Shown here: piece by piece, positions 59,383-64,000 of the stretch
Position numbering within the stretch: the first letter of the stretch is position 1
How the letters are laid out: every line of letters begins with the position of its first letter
Origin: Streptomyces sp. NBC_00083
Lineage (GTDB): Bacteria; Actinomycetota; Actinomycetes; Streptomycetales; Streptomycetaceae
Direction of reading: 5' to 3'
Assembly (NCBI RefSeq): GCF_026343295.1
Contig: NZ_JAPELY010000003.1
Location: 992,001 to 1,056,000, forward strand
DNA length: 64,000 bases
Program-made: the position numbers and the translations under genes
The notes under the pieces: model-generated
Told to the model about the DNA's origin: nothing
The model's database searches: none
What the model saw: only the letters and a program-made list of their open reading frames with translations

Positions 59383-61256
59383 CCGGGCGCTACCAGGTCT
59401 ACCGGGCCGCGCTCCCCGAGGTGTGCGCCGCCGATCCCACCCGGATGGTGTTCACCGCCGACGCCGACGGCCGGTGCGAGGTGTTCACCTGGGACGCGGC
59501 CGAGCTGCGGGCCCGCCGGGTCACCGACCGCCCGCGCGGCACGCTGCACGGCGCGATCGACCACGACGGCAACGTGTGGTGGTTCGACGAGGACGAGCAC
59601 GGCACCGGACGCTGGCGGTTCCAGCCGTTCGCCGGGGGACCCGACCTGCCCGGCCTCCTCGGCGTACCCGAAGGGGAGCCGCGCGGTCTCGCCGTCAGCG
59701 ACGACGCGTTCGTCGCCATGGGCCTGGGGGATCCCCGGTCGACCACCGTGCACGCCGGCCCGCGCGGCGCGACGGGCCGCGAAGTGACGCGCGTCGACGG
59801 TCACGCCACCCTGTCCGGGATCACCCGCGACGGACGCCTCCTGTCGCTCAGCGCCGCCGCCGGCTCGGCGCGGGCGGTGACCGTGCTCGCCGCCGACGGC
59901 ACCCTGCGGGCGGTCCTCGCCGGTGACGGCCCGCACGGCCGCCTCTGGTCGCTGGGCTTCGCCCCCGTCACCGACCGCGTCGAGCTCCTGCTGGTCCGCG
60001 AGAGCAACAACCGCTACGCGCTGGCCAGTTGGAGCCCCGACGGCGGGACCGTCACCCACTCCTGGTGCACCTTCGACACCGAGATCACCGCACACTGGCA
60101 CCCCGACGGGCACTCGGTCCTCGTCCGCCAGGACCGGTACGGCCGCAGCACCCTGCACCGCGTACACCTGGCCGAGCGCACCGTCCGACCCGTACCGACC
60201 CCGCGCGGCACCCTGCTCGACGCCGCGCCCCGCACCGGCGACGACGTGCACTACCTCTGGACGGACACGGCGACCTCGCCCCGCATCGTCTCCACCGCCG
60301 GCACCGCGTTACCGCCCGGCCACGGCATCGACGCCCACGTGCCCGGCGAGCACCGGGACTTATGGACGGCGGGCCCCGACGGCCCGGTGCACTCGCTGCT
60401 CAGCCTGCCCGACGGGCACAGCCACCCGGTCCCCGCGGTGTTCCTGGTGCACGGCGGCCCCGCCGACCACGACCGGGACGCCTACGACGGAGTGGTCCAC
60501 TCCCTCGTCGCCTCCGGATTCGCCGTCGTCCGCGTCAACTACCGCGGCTCCACCGGATACGGCCCGCGCTGGCGGCGCGCGTTCGGCGAAGGCGTCGGCC
60601 TCACCCAGATCGCCGACCTCGCCTCGGTCCGCGCCGACCTCGTCGAGCGCGGTGTCGTCCGCGCCGACGCGACCGGCCTGTGGGGCACCTCCTGGGGCGG
60701 CTACCTGGTGCTGCTCGCCCTCGGTGTGCAGCCCGAGCTGTGGCAGGCGGGCGTGGCCGTCAAACCGGTCGCCGACTGCGCGGCGGCCCACCGCACCACC
60801 ACCCCCGCCCTGCGCGCCCTGGACGAGCGGCTGTTCGGCGGCACCCCCGACGAGGTGCCCGAACGGTACGAGCGGAGCTCACCCCTCCACTACGCCGCCG
60901 CCGTCCGGGCCCCGCTGCTGGTCGTCGCCGCGAGCCGGGACGTCAAGTGTCCGCCCGGCCAGGTGCGCGACTACCTCACCGCCCTGCACCACGCGGGCGT
61001 ACGGCACGAGTCGATGTGGCTGGACACCGGCCACGACGGCTACGAAGCCGACGACCACGTGGCCGTACTGCGCCGTGCCGTGGTCTTCCTCGACCGCGAA
61101 CTGCGCCGGCGGCGGCCCCGTGCCGCCGCCCCCATGACTCCCCGCTCCGACCGGGCCGGGGACAACGGACGGGTGTACTTGCCGGCGTCCGCCGGACAAG
61201 GCACCAGCCACACAGAGAGGAGTTCCTGTCATGCAGAAGGACATCATCCACAATGA
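59379..61256 (+). CDS. S9 family (prolyl oligopeptidase-type) serine peptidase
   Basis: This 625-residue enzyme has a beta-propeller-like N-terminal part (about residues 10-345) and a C-terminal alpha/beta-hydrolase peptidase domain. The triad can be read as Ser438 in GTSWGGY, Asp521 in ASRDVKC, and His552 in DTGHDGYE. S9 enzymes cut short peptides, often after Pro or Ala, because the propeller excludes large substrates. In this context it may trim the leader or tail of the modified peptide; that is inferred. No signal peptide is present. The last 40 residues are basic and unrelated to the fold, and the peptide gene begins inside them in another frame. Confidence 0.87.
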   Translation: MTGRYQVYRAALPEVCAADPTRMVFTADADGRCEVFTWDAAELRARRVTDRPRGTLHGAIDHDGNVWWFDEDEHGTGRWRFQPFAGGPDLPGLLGVPEGEPRGLAVSDDAFVAMGLGDPRSTTVHAGPRGATGREVTRVDGHATLSGITRDGRLLSLSAAAGSARAVTVLAADGTLRAVLAGDGPHGRLWSLGFAPVTDRVELLLVRESNNRYALASWSPDGGTVTHSWCTFDTEITAHWHPDGHSVLVRQDRYGRSTLHRVHLAERTVRPVPTPRGTLLDAAPRTGDDVHYLWTDTATSPRIVSTAGTALPPGHGIDAHVPGEHRDLWTAGPDGPVHSLLSLPDGHSHPVPAVFLVHGGPADHDRDAYDGVVHSLVASGFAVVRVNYRGSTGYGPRWRRAFGEGVGLTQIADLASVRADLVERGVVRADATGLWGTSWGGYLVLLALGVQPELWQAGVAVKPVADCAAAHRTTTPALRALDERLFGGTPDEVPERYERSSPLHYAAAVRAPLLVVAASRDVKCPPGQVRDYLTALHHAGVRHESMWLDTGHDGYEADDHVAVLRRAVVFLDRELRRRRPRAAAPMTPRSDRAGDNGRVYLPASAGQGTSHTERSSCHAEGHHPQ

Positions 61257-61350
61257 CCCGCTCGCGGGTGACGAGGAAAACCGCAAGCCGGGCATCGGCA
61301 TCACGGTGACGGTTCCGTTCCGCAACGCCGAAGACGGCGACGAGGACTGA
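61231..61350 (+). CDS. 39-residue RiPP precursor-like peptide
   Basis: AGGAG lies 9 nt before ATG 61231. The peptide has an N-terminal part starting MQKDIIHNDPLAG, an acidic/basic stretch, then residues 20-32 PGIGITVTVPFRN, and a very acidic tail. The Ile/Thr/Val-rich segment with a Pro looks like a core peptide, and beta-branched residues are the kind that cobalamin radical SAM enzymes C-methylate in other RiPPs. It contains no Cys or Ser. The gene overlaps the S9 peptidase end by 26 nt in another frame and is followed at once by a TTCG-closed hairpin and the radical SAM gene. I do not recognise a family, and its role is inferred from size and context. Confidence 0.75.
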   Translation: MQKDIIHNDPLAGDEENRKPGIGITVTVPFRNAEDGDED

Positions 61351-61357
61351 TCCTCGT

Positions 61358-61391
61358 GTGCCGGCCCGGCGGTTCGCCGCCGGGCCGGCAC
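61358..61391 (+). terminator. 15-bp TTCG hairpin after the precursor gene (attenuator)
   Basis: GTGCCGGCCCGGCGG (61358-61372) pairs perfectly with CCGCCGGGCCGGCAC (61377-61391) over the very stable TTCG loop, 7 nt after the peptide stop. No T-run follows; two copies of GGCCCCTTGGCCCCC come next. It probably ends or stabilises most transcripts so that the peptide exceeds the enzyme. Confidence 0.8.
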
Positions 61392-61463
61392 AGCTTCGGC
61401 CCCTTGGCCCCCGGCCCCTTGGCCCCCGTCCCGTCACGTCTCCGCACCCACCGAGGAGCCGAC

Positions 61464-63437
61464 ATGCGTGTCCTGCTGGTCAATATGCCCTGGTCGCCGA
61501 TCGACCTTCCCTCGCTCGCCCTCGGAATTCTCAAACGGAGCGTGGACGAACGAGTGCCCGGCGCCCGCGCCGAGGTCCTGCACGCCAATCTGGAATACAC
61601 CGACTGGATCACCAAGCGCACCGAATTCACCGCCGAGGACTACGAGTACTACGCGCTCTCCTCCTATTTCATGGGCTGCGGCGACTGGGTGTTCTCCTCC
61701 GCCCTCTACGACGACCCCACGTGGCGCGACGAGGAGTTCGCTGCCGCGATGAAGGGCAAACTCCGCAAGTCCCGGCTGCACATGTCGCAGGAACTCCACC
61801 GCCAGGCACCGGAGTTCGTCGAGATGATCGCCCGGCAGATCGTGGAGTACGCACCCGACGTCGTCGGCTTCACCTCCACCTTCCAGCAGAACACCGCGGC
61901 CCTCGCCGCCGCCAAGCACGTCAAGCGTCTCGCCCCCCACATCGTGACCGTCATGGGCGGCGCCAACTGCGACGGCGAACAGGGCGAGGCCGTCCACCGC
62001 AACTTCCCGTTCGTGGACCACGTCATCCGCGGCGAGGGCGAGGCCGCGTTCCCGCAGCTCCTGACCGCCATCGCCGAAGGCGCCGGGGGCGACGAACTGG
62101 CCACCGTGCCGGGCCTGTGCCACCGCGACGCCGAGGGCAAGAGCATCGTCAACCCGATGGCGACGAGCCCGCTGCCGCCCGCCACCATCCTCGCCCCCGA
62201 CTACAGCGGCTACTTCGAGCGCCTCGCCGCCTCGGTGGCCCGCAACTGGGCCGAGCCCAAACTCGTCGTCGAGGGAGCACGCGGCTGCTGGTGGGGCGAG
62301 AAGCACCACTGCACGTTCTGCGGTCTCAACGGCTCGTTCATGCAGTTCCGCTCCAAGAGCCCCGACACCTTCTTTGAAGAGATCATGGAACTGGCCCGCA
62401 AACACCGGGTCCTCGACATGTACCTCGTCGACAACATCCTCGACATGGGCTACCTCACCACTGTGCTGCCCCGCATCATGGAGAGCGGCTACGACCTCAG
62501 GATGCACATCGAGATCAAGGCCAACATGCGCCGCAGTCAGCTGCGCACCCTCGCCGAAGCCGGACTCATCTACGTGCAGCCCGGCATCGAGAGCCTCAAC
62601 AACCGGGTGCTCGACCTGATGGACAAGGGCGTCAGCGGCTGCCAGAACGTGCGCATGCTCCGCGACGGAGCCGAGACCGGCCTCTCCGTCGCCTGGAACT
62701 ACCTGCACGGCTTCCCCGGCGAGACGGCCGAGGACTACGACCCCGTCATCGCGCAGATCCCCGCACTGGAACACCTCGACCCGCCCGTCGACCTGTCCGC
62801 GCGCATCGCGATCGAGCGCTTCAGCCCCTACTTCAACCGGCCCGAACTCGGCTTCGACGGGCTGCGCCCCGAAGAGCACTACCGCTTCACCTACGACCTG
62901 CCCGAGTCCGAGCTCTACGACCTGGCGTACGTCTTCGAAGCGCCGCAGCGCGGCATCGGCGAGCCCACCGTCGGCGCGCTCAACAAGGCGCTCGACGCCT
63001 GGAAGAAGCAGCACGCCGACGCCCGGCTCACCCACGCCGACCTGGGCGACCGCATCGTCCTGGTGAGCCGGCGGCGCGCCTTCGCCTGGCGGGTGATGGA
63101 GCTGACCGACCCGTTCGAACTCGCCGTCTTCCGCCTCCTCGACCAGCCGCACGCGACGGCCGCGCTCACCCGCAAGGCGGCGGCCCGCGCCAAGGGCGCC
63201 GCGCGCGACGAGCAGGAGGTGCAGCGACTTCTGGACACCTGGGTCGAACTCGGCCTCGTCTTCACCGACGGCGGCCAGTACGTCCACATCGCGCCCTCCG
63301 CCGTCAACGAGGACCTGCTGCGCCTGGACTTCATGCGCCACGCGCAGGCCGCGCTCGACGCCGAAGCGAACCCCGACGCCGCAGGAGACGCCGACGCCGC
63401 AGCACAGCCCGCCCGGCCCGAGCCCGTCAGTGTCTGA
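61464..63437 (+). CDS. RiPP maturation radical SAM C-methyltransferase (B12-binding type)
   Basis: This 657-residue enzyme has an N-terminal cobalamin-binding-like Rossmann domain (about residues 1-210; MRVLLVNMPWSPIDLPSLALGILK and VVGFTSTFQQNTAALAAAKHVK) and a radical SAM barrel (about 265-480). The iron-sulfur cysteines are C275, C283 and C286 in GCWWGEKHHCTFCG, a CX7CX2C spacing instead of the usual CX3CX2C; as recalled, this is a mark of the TIGR03975 (RiPP maturation radical SAM protein 1) group. A C-terminal region (about 520-640) has a winged-helix-like peptide-recognition character. It probably C-methylates unreactive carbons of the adjacent peptide. ATG 61464 follows GAGGAG; the longer frame from 61356 runs through the hairpin and is not coding. 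Confidence 0.88.
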   Translation: MRVLLVNMPWSPIDLPSLALGILKRSVDERVPGARAEVLHANLEYTDWITKRTEFTAEDYEYYALSSYFMGCGDWVFSSALYDDPTWRDEEFAAAMKGKLRKSRLHMSQELHRQAPEFVEMIARQIVEYAPDVVGFTSTFQQNTAALAAAKHVKRLAPHIVTVMGGANCDGEQGEAVHRNFPFVDHVIRGEGEAAFPQLLTAIAEGAGGDELATVPGLCHRDAEGKSIVNPMATSPLPPATILAPDYSGYFERLAASVARNWAEPKLVVEGARGCWWGEKHHCTFCGLNGSFMQFRSKSPDTFFEEIMELARKHRVLDMYLVDNILDMGYLTTVLPRIMESGYDLRMHIEIKANMRRSQLRTLAEAGLIYVQPGIESLNNRVLDLMDKGVSGCQNVRMLRDGAETGLSVAWNYLHGFPGETAEDYDPVIAQIPALEHLDPPVDLSARIAIERFSPYFNRPELGFDGLRPEEHYRFTYDLPESELYDLAYVFEAPQRGIGEPTVGALNKALDAWKKQHADARLTHADLGDRIVLVSRRRAFAWRVMELTDPFELAVFRLLDQPHATAALTRKAAARAKGAARDEQEVQRLLDTWVELGLVFTDGGQYVHIAPSAVNEDLLRLDFMRHAQAALDAEANPDAAGDADAAAQPARPEPVSV

Positions 63438-63491
63438 CCCGCGCGTCGTCGAGCCGCGCGTGTCCGGCACAGGAGCAGGAGGACAAGACCG

Positions 63492-64000
63492 ATGAGCACC
63501 GCCCTCACCACCGCCACCGAGGCCCTCACGGTCTCCGCGTGGCGCGACTACGACCCCGAAGCGCGCGCCCTGCCCGGCATGTTCCTCGGCGACATCGAAC
63601 TGGCCGGCCCCATGGGCGAGGAGAGCGACCGGCTGTGGGAGTCCGGCGTCCGCAGCGTCCGGCTGCACGACCCCGTCGACCTCGCCGATCTCACCGCCCC
63701 GGGCGCCGCCGACCGTGCCGTACGCCTGCTGAGTCTGGTGCGCGATCTCACGGCACGGGCCGTCCTCGTCGAGTGGAAGCTGCGCCTGGACCCGTCGGCG
63801 CCCGACGACACCTGGCGCGCCCTCAGCCATCTCCAGCCGCCCGCCGCCCTGCACGGCGCCGCCGACGCGGCCGCCGACCTGCGCCGCTGGCGCGAAGGGC
63901 ACTACCTCTGCAAGTGCCTGTGGCGGCAGGGCCCCGGCTTCGTCCAGATCCGCGACCGCCGCTGGGGCGACCTGCGCCGCTTCACCGCCGAGGAGCCCGA
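63492..64000 (+). CDS. DUF5825-like partner protein of the RiPP cluster (partial, right edge)
   Basis: The reading frame begins at ATG 63492, with GGAGGACAAG about 7 nt upstream, and is still open at the window end after 169 codons. It starts MSTALTTATEALTVSAWRDYD, and contains SGVRSVRLHDPVDL, RAVLVEWKLRLDP and the notable segment HYLCKCLWRQGPGFVQIRDRR. From memory it resembles the DUF5825 family found next to RiPP-maturation radical SAM methyltransferases; this cannot be checked here. It may present the peptide or help the methyltransferase. The 54-nt spacing suggests the same operon. The C-terminus and following genes lie outside the window. Confidence 0.7.
   Translation, partial: MSTALTTATEALTVSAWRDYDPEARALPGMFLGDIELAGPMGEESDRLWESGVRSVRLHDPVDLADLTAPGAADRAVRLLSLVRDLTARAVLVEWKLRLDPSAPDDTWRALSHLQPPAALHGAADAAADLRRWREGHYLCKCLWRQGPGFVQIRDRRWGDLRRFTAEEP

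Noticed and set aside
61356..61463. N-terminal extension of the radical SAM gene to 61356
   Set aside because: It would translate the TTCG hairpin and the GGCCCCTTGGCCCCC repeat; ATG 61464 has GAGGAG and starts exactly at the cobalamin-domain strand.
1..64000. tRNA, rRNA, riboswitch, insertion sequence, attachment site or replication origin
   Set aside because: Looked for by eye on both strands; no cloverleaf, transposase, integrase or DnaA-box cluster was recognised.

Overview
The window is chromosomal DNA of a high-GC actinomycete, almost certainly a Streptomyces. The signs are very strong third-position G/C, frequent GTG/TTG starts after GGAG-type ribosome binding sites, an SsgA-like sporulation protein, several SpoIIE-type phosphatases and HATPase anti-sigma proteins, and abundant secreted glycoside hydrolases. 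I see no rRNA, tRNA, CRISPR array, insertion sequence or phage gene.

Layout. 0.1-9 kb: NAD+ DNA ligase; an ECF41-type sigma factor with its divergent AhpD-like partner; a MarR regulator divergent from an alpha/beta hydrolase; a membrane protein; a lamin-tail secreted protein; and a MEDS/HATPase regulator. 9.3-16.6 kb: a 1526-residue soluble hybrid histidine kinase with about seven 92-residue HAMP repeats, then an ANTAR-GAF-PAS-SpoIIE phosphatase. 16.8-22 kb: photolyase, transketolase and an SDR/DUF2867 protein. 22.2-28.5 kb: a stress island with an RsbW-like kinase, a SigB/SigF-type sigma factor, an SsgA-like protein, CsbD, a PRC-barrel protein, Dps, a GAF-SpoIIE phosphatase, an FMN reductase and a DUF4142 protein. 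28.5-38.7 kb: an MFS exporter with an unusual soluble tail, a GtrA/GT-C fusion divergent from a GT2 enzyme, a DUF402 protein, and an MMPL transporter divergent from a two-component system.

38.7-53 kb is a carbohydrate region. It holds a ceb-like operon (solute-binding protein, two permeases, GH1 beta-glucosidase), a LacI regulator, a GH3 enzyme, a clan-A-type glycosidase with a discoidin domain, a DUF1996 protein and a Tat-exported beta-helix protein. Three sites with the core GAGCGCTC link the LacI gene to the far end of the region. 53-57.4 kb: small regulators (an HTH/DUF3887 protein and a PadR protein, each next to an inverted repeat), DUF5709 and an acyl-CoA dehydrogenase.

57.9 kb to the right edge is the most interesting part: a probable RiPP cluster that runs off the window. 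Its order is MFS exporter, S9 peptidase, a 39-residue precursor-like peptide, a cobalamin-type radical SAM RiPP methyltransferase, and a partial DUF5825-like partner. The peptide gene overlaps the peptidase 3' end out of frame. It is followed by a 15-bp hairpin closed by a TTCG loop, which would set precursor-to-enzyme stoichiometry. In the model inferred here the peptide is C-methylated on its Ile/Thr/Val-rich segment, trimmed by the S9 enzyme and exported by the MFS protein.
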